DNA of 8,472 bases from an uncultured Eubacteriales bacterium (GTDB lineage: Bacteria > Bacillota > Clostridia > Oscillospirales > Oscillospiraceae): NCBI GenBank assembly GCA_958427375.1, contig CAUABY010000084.1:1-8472 (forward strand). Reading direction: 5' to 3'. The first letter of the stretch is position 1, and each line of letters starts with the position of its first letter. The notes under the pieces were generated by a model. The model saw nothing but the letters and a program-made list of their open reading frames with translations, had not been told where the DNA came from and did no database searches. Made by a program: the position numbers and the translations under genes. Below are positions 1 to 6,136 of the stretch, piece by piece.

Positions 1-1
1 C

Positions 2-805
2 GCGCGGGCAGTGAATCCCGCCGCCTCCGCGCGCGAGCTTGACGCACTGATGAGCAGCGGCGAGCAGCAGTCCGCCGCGCTGCTGGCAATGACGCTTGAG
101 AGTATGGGCGCGCACGCCGTTTCCCTCGCGGGCTGGCAGGCCGGCATGTATACGGACGATGAGTACGGGGACGCAAAGCTGCAGCTTATCTTCCCCAGCC
201 GCGCCGCCGCCGCGCTGAAGGCGGGCTTTATCCCGGTCGTAACCGGCTTTCAGGGCGTGAACGCGCGCGGCGATGTATCAACGCTTGGCCGCGGCGGTTC
301 GGACACCAGCGCCGTCGCCCTCGCCGCCGCTCTCGGCGCGGACAGATGTGAAATCTACTCCGATGTAAACGGCATCTATACCGCAGACCCCCGCCTTGTC
401 CCCACGGCGCGCAGGCTTGACGAGATAGATAGGCGTGACATGCTGCTTCTCTCCCGCTCCGGCTCGCAGGTTCTGCACGAAAAGTCCGTGGGGCTGTCCA
501 TAGACTATGGCATGGATATCACGCTGCTCTCAAGCGCCGGTGAGCCGGGCTACTCCGTCGTTCGCGACATCCCCGACGAGCGCAGGCCGCTCTATGCCGG
601 GGTCACGCGTGATTTGGACTGCGCGCTTGTTACGCTCGCGGGGCGCGGCTGCTGCTCGCGCACGCTGCCGGAGCTGGCGGGGCTGTTGTCCGACGCTGGC
701 ATAAGCGTACGCGGCGGGCGCATGGGCGAGGGCTTTGCCGGTATAAAGGTCGACCCCGCCCAGCTCATCTTCGCGCTCAACATCGTCCACGACTATTTTA
801 CATGA
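2..805 (+). CDS. Aspartate kinase (aspartokinase), 3' part; 5' end outside window
   Basis: The cytoplasmic enzyme phosphorylates L-aspartate with ATP, the first step toward lysine, threonine, methionine and diaminopimelate. The reading frame is open to the left edge; a GTG at 11 is only an internal valine codon, since the family needs about 70-80 further N-terminal residues. Visible kinase-domain motifs are the SGEQ segment (about nt 56-67), the GWQAG segment (about 130-145), FQGVNARGDVSTLGRGGSD (about 248-304, substrate and nucleotide binding) and EIYSDVNGIYTADPR (about 350-394). The regulatory end is short. After the kinase domain only about 70 residues remain, enough for roughly one ACT domain, whereas the family normally has two. 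The ending (VDPAQLIFALNIVHDYF) resembles the end of a second ACT domain. The coding DNA is very GC-rich compared with everything downstream. A strong terminator follows the TGA, so this gene is separate from the accessory genes. Family assignment is firm; feedback properties cannot be inferred. Confidence 0.93.
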   Translation, partial: ARAVNPAASARELDALMSSGEQQSAALLAMTLESMGAHAVSLAGWQAGMYTDDEYGDAKLQLIFPSRAAAALKAGFIPVVTGFQGVNARGDVSTLGRGGSDTSAVALAAALGADRCEIYSDVNGIYTADPRLVPTARRLDEIDRRDMLLLSRSGSQVLHEKSVGLSIDYGMDITLLSSAGEPGYSVVRDIPDERRPLYAGVTRDLDCALVTLAGRGCCSRTLPELAGLLSDAGISVRGGRMGEGFAGIKVDPAQLIFALNIVHDYFT

Positions 806-825
806 CTGCATAATTTAAAGCATTG

Positions 826-853
826 AAAGCCGCTGTCTCCTGACAGCGGCTTT
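826..853 (+). terminator. Rho-independent terminator of the aspartokinase gene
   Basis: AAAGCCGCTGTC (826-837) pairs perfectly with GACAGCGGCTTT (842-853) around a four-base TCCT loop. A T-rich run (TGCTTGTTTGTTTGCTT) follows on the plus strand. It starts 20 nt after the aspartokinase stop and lies between two convergent transcription units. The same hairpin may also stop the minus-strand operon ending at 882, but only three T residues follow the stem in that direction. Confidence 0.9.
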
Positions 854-881
854 TGCTTGTTTGTTTGCTTATGTATCAGTC

Positions 882-1121
882 TCAGCACGGTATCCAGTCG
901 GTCAGCCACTTACCGTAGGTGACAGACCAGAGCCGCTTATACTCAACGCCATTGATGGTTTTAAAATACCATTCAGTCTCTTCCGCCATCGGCATAATAC
1001 CGGCGTCGCCGCTTTCCGTGACTTCATCAACAGGCGGCTTTACAGCCTCCTCAGCATAGGCAAAGGGCATGGCGGCGCATAGCAGCAGCACAGCCAGCAT
1101 AAATGAAACCATTCTTTTCAT
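882..1121 (-). CDS. Small exported Trp-rich peptide, third gene of the BlaI-BlaR1-type operon
   Basis: This encodes a 79-residue protein of unknown function. The start at 1121 is chosen over an upstream in-frame ATG (1157) because a perfect AGGAGG (complement of 1131-1136) lies 9 nt before it and the encoded N-terminus is a textbook signal peptide: a KR pair, a hydrophobic core (residues 5-20) and a likely cleavage after AYA (residue 23) before EE. The mature part is about 56 residues: an acidic, proline-containing stretch, then an aromatic tail (residues 47-79) that includes EETEWYFKTINGVEYKRLWS followed by GKWLTDWIPC at the C-terminus. The single mature Cys is the last residue. From memory, similar tails (KRLWS..W.TDW) occur in small unnamed clostridial exported proteins, but this was not checked. 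It lies 16 nt after the M56 protease gene, so it is probably co-transcribed. It could be a ligand for that protease, an envelope peptide or a toxin-like peptide; the sequence does not decide. Confidence 0.8.
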   Translation of the reverse strand: MKRMVSFMLAVLLLCAAMPFAYAEEAVKPPVDEVTESGDAGIMPMAEETEWYFKTINGVEYKRLWSVTYGKWLTDWIPC

Positions 1122-1137
1122 ATCGCGTTTCCTCCTC

Positions 1138-2259
1138 TTAATCAGTCTCGTTCGCATCGGCCTCTATAATCGGCAAATCCTTCATATTATCGGCTCTAAG
1201 GTCTTTTTCTCTTAGTTCTGTGAGATAACGATTATCATAATAGAGATAATATTTCCCGTCCTCATGCAGGATGAAAGAATTGTCCTCCGTTATGACTGTC
1301 ACTCCCTCTATATCCGCTGCCGGAGGTTCATAATAAGGCTGAATTATCACGAAAAACGAGAGCAGGAAGGCCGCAGCAAACACGAAATTCAGACCTGCCC
1401 TTGCCCGCTTTGCCTTGGGCGGCCTGTCGTTCAAAACGAGCTCAAATCTCTGCATAACTCTCCCGGCGTTGTTTGAAAACGCGGACGAGCACGGCAGATT
1501 TTCCCTCTCCCCCGCCGCTCTTTTCATCACGGACAGCAGCGTGTTCGCATAATCTATTCTCTCTTGAGGTTCCTTACCGGCCATCAGCTTATAATCGCAG
1601 TTGATTTCCACAAGCTGGTCAAACTCCCTGCGAAAAACATGGGCAACGGGATTCCACCAGAACACCGCCTCAATCATGAGGAAAATCAGCTTTTTCACCG
1701 CGTCCAATGAGCGGACATGCTGCTGCTCATGGCGGAGAATAGCGCAAAGCTCATCCTCACTGAAATTCCAGTCCGGCAGGTAAATTGTCGGCCTGAATAT
1801 CCGCGCCGAATATGGCGCGGCAACATCCGGGGATATTCTAACCGCGCACTTTATACCCAGCAGTCCGGCCTCTTTTTGCACCTTTTCATCCGTTACATAG
1901 ATAAATTCCCGCTCTGCGCGCTTTGCGCGTGCATAGATGAAAATATCACGGCCAAGGTAAATAAGCGTACCCGTCAGCCAAACAGCAAGCAGCGCGCCGC
2001 CCACAGATATAGGCAAATGGAAAACAGGCAGTGTGAGGAAGCTTTGAACCGTCGGCAGGACATACTTTGACCTCAGCACAAGCGCGTTATCCATATCCAC
2101 GGGCAGGAAAAGCCGCGCAGTTGCCAGCACGGTTATCAGCAGCAGCGCAGACACCGTGTAATCAACGACAAACTCCGTCTTTTTCAGCAAGAAATACACA
2201 AGGACAATTGCCAGGTTGAAAAACAGCACCGCGCTGCATACTGAATAAACGCTTATCAT
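1138..2259 (-). CDS. M56-family (BlaR1-type) membrane metalloprotease signal transducer
   Basis: This 373-residue integral membrane protein has the BlaR1/MecR1 N-terminal layout. Likely membrane segments are at residues 5-25, 34-53, 84-105 and 289-309. A cytoplasmic zinc-protease domain between the third and fourth contains HEQQH (177-181, the HExxH motif), WWNP (201-204) and EINCD (218-222, which supplies the usual third zinc ligand). In the known families the activated protease triggers loss of the partner BlaI/MecI repressor. Here the outside part after the last helix is only about 64 residues (310-373), acidic and tyrosine-rich (HEDGKYYLYYDNRYL). The roughly 250-residue penicillin-binding sensor domain of true BlaR1 is absent, so beta-lactam sensing is unlikely. 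The start codon overlaps the repressor stop as ATGA (2256-2259), implying translational coupling. All catalytic residues are present, so it should be active. The signal it senses is unknown. Confidence 0.92.
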   Translation of the reverse strand: MISVYSVCSAVLFFNLAIVLVYFLLKKTEFVVDYTVSALLLITVLATARLFLPVDMDNALVLRSKYVLPTVQSFLTLPVFHLPISVGGALLAVWLTGTLIYLGRDIFIYARAKRAEREFIYVTDEKVQKEAGLLGIKCAVRISPDVAAPYSARIFRPTIYLPDWNFSEDELCAILRHEQQHVRSLDAVKKLIFLMIEAVFWWNPVAHVFRREFDQLVEINCDYKLMAGKEPQERIDYANTLLSVMKRAAGERENLPCSSAFSNNAGRVMQRFELVLNDRPPKAKRARAGLNFVFAAAFLLSFFVIIQPYYEPPAADIEGVTVITEDNSFILHEDGKYYLYYDNRYLTELREKDLRADNMKDLPIIEADANETD

Positions 2260-2639
2260 TTTACAAGCTCACTTTTCCGCCTTTGAATCATGGTCTCAAG
2301 CTCGTCCATCAGCTCTGCGGTCACGTCCTCCTTGTTAATAAATGAGGAGATCAGCAGGGGCAGCACCTTGTCACTGCCGCCGCCGTTAAACACGTTCTTC
2401 TCATAATATTCGTCGTAGGAGACGTTAGCCGCGTACAGGCGGCCAAAGGTCTTGCCGCATCTTATAAAGCCGCTTTCAACAATCGCGCCTTTCTTCAATA
2501 GCCCGTTGAGCAGAATGTGAATAGAGCTTTCTTTCCAAGTTCTGTCTGTCGATAGAGTTATGATGTCGTTGCGGGAGAGCGGCCTGTCCTCGCCCCACAG
2601 CACATTCATAATTTCCAGTTCGCTTTTTGTCAGTTCCAT
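2256..2639 (-). CDS. BlaI/MecI-family winged-helix transcriptional repressor
   Basis: This is a 127-residue DNA-binding protein. The start at 2639 is chosen because MELTKSELEIMNVLW is the usual beginning of BlaI/MecI proteins and a GAGGT ribosome binding site lies 6-7 nt upstream. The open frame continues upstream to 2843, but that extension covers AT-rich promoter DNA and encodes unlikely sequence. Residues 1-75 form the winged helix, including LSRNDIITLS, a recognition-helix region around WKESSIHILLNGLLKKG, and a wing ending in GRLYAANVS. The rest (about 78-127) is the helical dimerisation region. Family members bind as dimers to inverted repeats in their own promoter and are inactivated by cleavage once the partner M56 protease is activated. 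A stretch of inverted symmetry (2667-2680) at the predicted start of transcription is a candidate operator. Which genes besides its own operon it controls is not known. Confidence 0.92.
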   Translation of the reverse strand: MELTKSELEIMNVLWGEDRPLSRNDIITLSTDRTWKESSIHILLNGLLKKGAIVESGFIRCGKTFGRLYAANVSYDEYYEKNVFNGGGSDKVLPLLISSFINKEDVTAELMDELETMIQRRKSELVK

Positions 2640-2666
2640 ATTTTTACCTCGGTAGAATAATGCTGC

Positions 2667-2680
2667 AACATTTCTATGTT
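2667..2680 (-). promoter_or_regulatory. Candidate repressor operator (inverted repeat)
   Basis: AACAT (2667-2671) and ATGTT (2676-2680) form a 5-bp inverted repeat with a TTCT spacer. It lies just downstream of the predicted minus-strand -10 box and covers the expected start of transcription, a typical place for a BlaI-type dimer to block RNA polymerase. The classical TACA...TGTA pattern is only approximated. This is inference from position and symmetry. Confidence 0.4.
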
Positions 2681-2683
2681 TAG

Positions 2684-2712
2684 ATAATATATCAAACTCG
2701 TGAAAAACACAA
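2684..2712 (-). promoter_or_regulatory. Probable promoter of the repressor-protease-peptide operon
   Basis: Read on the minus strand, TTGTGT (2712-2707) and TATTAT (2689-2684) are separated by 17 nt. The -10 box matches five of six consensus positions; the -35 is weak. Transcription would start near 2677, about 38 nt before the repressor start codon. No better pair was seen upstream of this gene. Confidence 0.5.
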
Positions 2713-2749
2713 TACCTACAAAAAAAATAATTGAAAACAAAAAAATATA

Positions 2750-2779
2750 TTGACAAGACTTTTTTCACCGTGCTATGAT
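2750..2779 (+). promoter_or_regulatory. Strong sigma-A-type promoter with extended -10, driving the SH3/lipoprotein array
   Basis: A perfect TTGACA (2750-2755) and TATGAT (2774-2779) are spaced by 18 nt, with a TGC extended -10 element at 2771-2773. Transcription would begin near 2786, leaving an untranslated leader of about 188 nt before the ATG at 2974. It is divergent from the repressor operon; the two -35 boxes are about 37 bp apart. A small TATG-ATG-CATA symmetry (2774-2784) overlaps the -10 region, but it is too short to call an operator. Confidence 0.75.
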
Positions 2780-2785
2780 GCATAC

Positions 2786-2973
2786 AGAAAACATTAATAA
2801 ATATATCAATCTTTCCTGTAGGCACAACACATAGCAAAAACACATCAGTTAAAATTCAGCATTTATAGTCGGCATCTCCGCACTGTCCTCATAGAATTGT
2901 TGGTGTCCGACAGGTGCACATGTCCGGATACTCGCAATAAAACAAAAAAATATAAAGAAAAGAAAGAAAAATT
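2786..2973 (+). other. Long untranslated leader of the SH3-protein gene
   Basis: About 188 nt lie between the predicted transcription start and the first codon. No known riboswitch or tRNA-like fold was recognised. Visible items are two TGTCCG copies (2904-2909 and 2921-2926), an imperfect hairpin between CCGACA (2907-2912) and TGTCCGG (2921-2927), and a purine-rich AT stretch (2940-2973) immediately before the start. The last 55 nt are also present, with small changes, upstream of the second SH3 gene at 8407. The ribosome binding site is poor, with no GGAGG. Confidence 0.45.
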
Positions 2974-3039
2974 ATGAAAAGCAAGAAACTTTTGGCAATT
3001 CTTCTCGTCTTATCATTAGCGATGTGTATTTTCCCCGCA
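2919..3039 (+). repeat. Direct repeat copy 1 (leader end plus signal-peptide codons of SH3 gene)
   Basis: This stretch matches 8345-8472 at the right edge. The 66 coding bases differ at only one position (2995 G versus 8428 T, Ala to Ser). The 55-nt upstream part is similar apart from a few substitutions and a short indel. The match almost certainly continues past the window end, so the true repeat length is unknown. It indicates a recent duplication or gene conversion. Confidence 0.9.
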
Positions 3040-3321
3040 AGCGCCTTTGCGGAAGAAGTATCATCAGCTACAGCTGTAGATTCTGTAGACTATGCAACCG
3101 CATACAGTATCACTTTGTGGAATCACACAGATGTAGTTGTTAGAGATGCTCCATCTCTAAGCGGTCATAAAATACATACACTATACATTGGAGATACTGT
3201 GCAAATACAAAAATGGAACTATGCATCTGCGGATGGTTATGATTGGGCGCATCTCATTCATTATGACAGTGGCACACAGGAAATCATAGATGGATTCTCT
3301 GCGAACAAATTCCTAAGTTGA
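2974..3321 (+). CDS. Small exported bacterial SH3-like protein
   Basis: This encodes 115 residues. The N-terminus is a clear signal peptide: KSKK, a hydrophobic core (residues 6-20) and a probable cleavage after AFA (residue 26) before EE. Residues about 52-114 look like one bacterial SH3 (SH3b) domain, with VVVRDAPSLSGHKI (54-67), a GD turn and beta strand at YIGDTVQIQKW (71-81), DGYDWAHL (87-94) and the closing GFSANKFL (107-114). Such domains usually bind peptidoglycan or other envelope ligands; the ligand here is unknown and no catalytic domain is attached. The gene is AT-rich (about 40% GC by eye), unlike both flanks. Its ribosome binding site is weak: the purine run has AAAAGAAAG where the second copy at 8407 has AAAGGAAAG. 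It is the first gene after the strong promoter at 2750-2779 and is followed by a perfect hairpin and a large lipoprotein gene. The SH3 call is by pattern only. Confidence 0.8.
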   Translation: MKSKKLLAILLVLSLAMCIFPASAFAEEVSSATAVDSVDYATAYSITLWNHTDVVVRDAPSLSGHKIHTLYIGDTVQIQKWNYASADGYDWAHLIHYDSGTQEIIDGFSANKFLS

Positions 3322-3331
3322 CCAAGGCGAA

Positions 3332-3362
3332 GGAGTATTGAGATAATCTATCTCAATACTCC
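3332..3362 (+). promoter_or_regulatory. Perfect 14-bp intercistronic hairpin before the first large lipoprotein gene
   Basis: GGAGTATTGAGATA (3332-3345) pairs without mismatch with TATCTCAATACTCC (3349-3362) around an ATC loop. What follows is CAGTTTAAAAAGGAGG rather than a T run, so it is a poor intrinsic terminator. It starts 11 nt after the SH3 stop and ends 11 nt before the GGAGG of the next gene. A processing or stability element that uncouples expression of the two genes is plausible; a leaky terminator is the alternative. Confidence 0.75.
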
Positions 3363-3383
3363 CAGTTTAAAAAGGAGGCTCTT

Positions 3384-5564
3384 ATGAAACGCATTTTAGA
3401 AGCTATAATGGTTCTCTGCCTCATTTTTTGCTCCGGCTGCGGCGCCGAAAAAACCACCGCGCAGAACGCGGCGGATATACCCACCGCCACTACCGCGCAG
3501 AAAAACACCGAAACCGAGCTCGGATATATTCCCACCGAGCTTGCCATGCCGGAAGGCCTGAGCAGGATTTGGGGGTGGGATACCTACGGCGATACGATTT
3601 GGCTCGGCGGGCAGAACGCTGACGGCAGCTTGCTCATTCTCAGCTTTGACACCATAAGCGAGGAATTTTCGCGCTATGAGCTTGACACCGCAGACGCGCG
3701 AAACCCGGTGCCGGAGAGCTTTTCCGTGTCGGCGGATTCCATATGGGTGCTGCTTACCGAAAGCTATACCAGCGCCGACGCAATACGCACTATAAATCTT
3801 GACGACTTGGGGCACTATGTTTTCTGCATGGCACTCGGCAGCGGGGAATCCACCTGCACCCGCCTGCCCTTTAGCGGCGAGAGCATCAGCGAGGGCAGCG
3901 GCACTTTCTTTTCTTCTGTGCTTGCACTGAGCGCGGAGAGGGCACTTCTTACAACTCCTGCAACAAACTATGTTATCGACCCCGCAGGGGTCATATTATC
4001 CCAGCCGGATTTGCCGGAATTGGGAAGCTTTTCTCAATTACGCATAAATAATCAGCGCTATATACGTATCGGCAGCGATTATACCGCTTTGGATGAGGCA
4101 AGTCTGCAACTTGGCGACATCATGCCGAATCTCAATGGCCGCTTTAGCAGCAACGCTGGGAGCGTCTTTTGTACTGAGCAGGGAGTTTTATACAAAGCTG
4201 ATTCCGCCACGGGCGAGAACAGCGAAGTGTTCAAATGGATGGACGTTGCGCTGAGCTACAGGGGAATGGGCGGCAGCGTGATTTTTGAAAACTCTGCGGG
4301 CGTATTCTACTATCCTGCGCGTGCAAAGATTATTAAAGTTACCCAATGTCAGATACCCAAAAAGCAGGCACTAACCCTGCTCTGCTTCGGCAATTCCGGC
4401 AGCAAACTCTATCAGTACCAGTCCACAGCCTATACATATACGCCCGAGCTTATGGACGCGGTTATTCGCTTCAATAACACTGACCCAGAATTTAAGATTG
4501 AGATTAAACCCGCTGTTTACGCGGATGAGGCCGAGAGAAGCCGCTTGCTGATTGAGCTTGCCACCGCCAACGATATCGACCTGCTGGACACCAGCCTCTT
4601 GCCGGAGGGCGCAATCAAAGAGGGGCTCTTGGTGGACATGCTGCCGTATATTGATGCCGACGATAAAATCAGCCGGGATGATTTTATTGAGCCGCTTTTT
4701 AACGCCATGCAGAAAGGCGGCGCGCTCTATGAATATACGGATAAATTCACCTTGCTGTCCATACTTGCCCGCAAAGATATTTTCCCCGGCCGCGAGGCGT
4801 GGAACATTAACAATATCCAGCAAATTCAGGCGCAGCGCCCGGACTTGGACTGCCTTAGCCGGGAGCGGCTGATGGACAGCTTCGTTTCCGCCGCCTCGGC
4901 GGAGTTCATAGACAGCAGCACCATGACCTGCTCTTTCGACTGTGCCGCTTTCCAAAATTGGCTGAAATTCATGAAAAGCCAGCCTGCGAGTATTGATAGA
5001 TATGAAAACACTCTGATTTTCCAGATAAGCAACGACCTTGCCAGAGACGCGGGCATGTGGGCGCGTATTATGCTTGAAACTGACTATGTGGTTGCAGGAT
5101 TTCCTGAGACGGCGGGCAGCGGAAGCTATTTTGTAAAGCTTGACGGGGCGTATGATTCCAAGGCCAAAACTCTCGGCTTCAACACGCGTTTAGGAATTAT
5201 GGCGTCCGGCAAGCACCCTGACGGGGCGTGGCGCTTTGTCCGCACCTTGATGCTCGGCGAGAGTGAGGATGACATCACCTCCGGCATCCCCGTCATCAAA
5301 GCCCGCTTTGAAAAAGCCGTTGACCGCGCCGTTATCAATCAGACAGAGACAGCGCAGGATATAGACATCTTTAATGAAGAAGATGCAAAAATACTGCGGG
5401 AGCAGGTGTATAACACCACAAAGCTCGTCAGCAGTGATGAGGATATCCTAACAATTATCCGCTCGGAAGCCACGCAGTATTTTGAAGGGCAGAAGAGCGT
5501 TGAAGAGGCCGCAAATCAAGTCCAATCCCGCGTCAGCATCTACCTCGCCGAGCAGTACGGCTGA
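3384..5564 (+). CDS. Large lipoprotein: propeller-like N-terminal half and solute-binding-protein-like C-terminal half (paralogue 1)
   Basis: This is a 726-residue predicted lipoprotein. AAGGAGG (3372-3378) lies 5 nt before the ATG. The signal sequence ends in FCSGC, making Cys19 the probable lipidated residue; the -3 position is Cys rather than the usual Leu. Residues 20-60 are a Thr/Ala-rich linker. About 60-320 contain repeated beta-type segments (for example GDTIWLGGQNADGSLLILSF and SADSIWVLLTESY), suggesting a beta-propeller. From residue 330 (LTLLCFGNSG) the chain resembles an ABC-transporter family 1 solute-binding protein, with PELMDAVIRFNNTDPEFKIE, NDIDLLDTSLLPEG and the family-typical GIMASGKHPDGAWRFVRTL (604-622). 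A helical tail follows and ends in QSRVSIYLAEQYG. No permease or ATPase gene is in the window, so transport is not shown; sensing or surface binding is possible. Its paralogue lies at 6155. The solute-binding assignment is good; the propeller is inferred from pattern. Confidence 0.82.
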   Translation: MKRILEAIMVLCLIFCSGCGAEKTTAQNAADIPTATTAQKNTETELGYIPTELAMPEGLSRIWGWDTYGDTIWLGGQNADGSLLILSFDTISEEFSRYELDTADARNPVPESFSVSADSIWVLLTESYTSADAIRTINLDDLGHYVFCMALGSGESTCTRLPFSGESISEGSGTFFSSVLALSAERALLTTPATNYVIDPAGVILSQPDLPELGSFSQLRINNQRYIRIGSDYTALDEASLQLGDIMPNLNGRFSSNAGSVFCTEQGVLYKADSATGENSEVFKWMDVALSYRGMGGSVIFENSAGVFYYPARAKIIKVTQCQIPKKQALTLLCFGNSGSKLYQYQSTAYTYTPELMDAVIRFNNTDPEFKIEIKPAVYADEAERSRLLIELATANDIDLLDTSLLPEGAIKEGLLVDMLPYIDADDKISRDDFIEPLFNAMQKGGALYEYTDKFTLLSILARKDIFPGREAWNINNIQQIQAQRPDLDCLSRERLMDSFVSAASAEFIDSSTMTCSFDCAAFQNWLKFMKSQPASIDRYENTLIFQISNDLARDAGMWARIMLETDYVVAGFPETAGSGSYFVKLDGAYDSKAKTLGFNTRLGIMASGKHPDGAWRFVRTLMLGESEDDITSGIPVIKARFEKAVDRAVINQTETAQDIDIFNEEDAKILREQVYNTTKLVSSDEDILTIIRSEATQYFEGQKSVEEAANQVQSRVSIYLAEQYG

Positions 5565-5629
5565 CAGCCGCAAGGCGGCATGGGGAATTGCTTCGGAGAA
5601 ACGCTGTTCCAGTATTTCACTCCACGCAA

Positions 5630-5667
5630 AAAGGCAGTTAAGATTTCTTATTCTCTTAACTGCCTTT
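5630..5667 (+). terminator. Probable bidirectional intrinsic terminator after lipoprotein gene 1
   Basis: AAAGGCAGTTAAGA (5630-5643) pairs perfectly over 14 bp with TCTTAACTGCCTTT (5654-5667) around a 10-nt loop. The stem ends in TTT and is followed by ATCTTAAAC, so the plus-strand T tract is modest. On the minus strand five T residues follow. It lies 65 nt after the lipoprotein stop and probably ends or attenuates that transcript. Confidence 0.7.
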
Positions 5668-5676
5668 ATCTTAAAC

Positions 5677-5710
5677 TAACCCGATTTAGGATCAAGCCAA
5701 AACCGGGTTA
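5677..5710 (+). other. Hairpin, possible secondary terminator
   Basis: TAACCCG (5677-5683) pairs perfectly with CGGGTTA (5704-5710) across a 20-nt loop, followed by TTTGTGTGT. It comes 9 nt after the preceding terminator and may act as a backup. The large loop makes this weaker. Confidence 0.4.
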
Positions 5711-5897
5711 TTTGTGTGTATGTAAAAAAACAAGGAAAAACAGCAAGAATTATGTCCTCATTTTTGTAGTTTGCATAATCTCATCTCTTTTCATACCGCC
5801 GCGCTTTCCCGTTCCCCTCGGCGCCGGAATAATTCTCACCGCCCTGCTGCAAGTTCCCTGCTTCTTCATCGGGAAAAACCGCTCTGCCTGACCAAAA

Positions 5898-5924
5898 CTG
5901 CGCGATTTTTGTCATTTCGCGCAG
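5898..5924 (+). other. GC-rich hairpin in the gap, possible terminator
   Basis: CTGCGCGA (5898-5905) pairs perfectly with TCGCGCAG (5917-5924) over an 11-nt loop. A run of seven T residues (5935-5941) begins 10 nt after the stem, which is rather far for a standard terminator. No gene in front of it needs termination, so it may belong to a relic or repeat element. Confidence 0.4.
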
Positions 5925-6102
5925 GAGCTATTGATTTTTTTACCAGAATGTTTATGATTGAATCAAGCCGGAAACTTCCAAAAAACATATGCCCCGGCAT
6001 CTTTAATTTTGGGTTGGCTTTACAAACGGAAATGCCGCAGGCATTAACGGATGGGTATCTGCACAGTACATTGCAACATATTCAGATTAAATAATTTTAC
6101 TA

Positions 6103-6136
6103 TTAGCACACGGGCGCCTTTACGCCCGTGTGCTAA
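6103..6136 (+). promoter_or_regulatory. Perfect 14-bp hairpin before the second large lipoprotein gene
   Basis: TTAGCACACGGGCG (6103-6116) pairs without mismatch with CGCCCGTGTGCTAA (6123-6136) around CCTTTA. It ends 7 nt before the GGAGG of the next gene and is followed by ATAAAAAGGAGG, not by a T run. It has the same stem length and placement as the hairpin at 3332-3362, but its sequence is unrelated and more GC-rich. Confidence 0.75.

Noticed and set aside
1122..1157. Longer start for the small exported peptide at 1157
   Set aside because: It would put 12 extra basic residues before the signal peptide and overlap the protease gene. AGGAGG at 1131-1136 points to 1121.
1138..2639. Beta-lactam resistance regulator
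   Set aside because: The protease lacks a penicillin-binding sensor domain and no beta-lactamase or penicillin-binding protein gene lies in the window.
2640..2843. N-terminal extension of the repressor to an ATG at 2843
   Set aside because: It would translate the AT-rich divergent promoter region and has no ribosome binding site. The start at 2639 has both a site and the family-typical N-terminus.
5750..5869. Minus-strand 39-codon frame containing RIIPAPRGTG, which resembles a motif of eukaryotic-type ribosomal protein uS5
   Set aside because: The match is about ten residues, has no ribosome binding site, and the remaining sequence shows no ribosomal protein features. Chance or a dispersed repeat is more likely.
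5781..5915. Minus-strand 44-codon frame beginning MTKIAQFWSG
   Set aside because: There is no ribosome binding site, its start lies inside a hairpin, and it overlaps another equally weak frame.
5580..6094. Plus-strand open frames across the gap (5580-5891 and 5771-6094)
   Set aside because: They cross terminator hairpins, lack ribosome binding sites and encode low-quality sequence with no recognisable domain.
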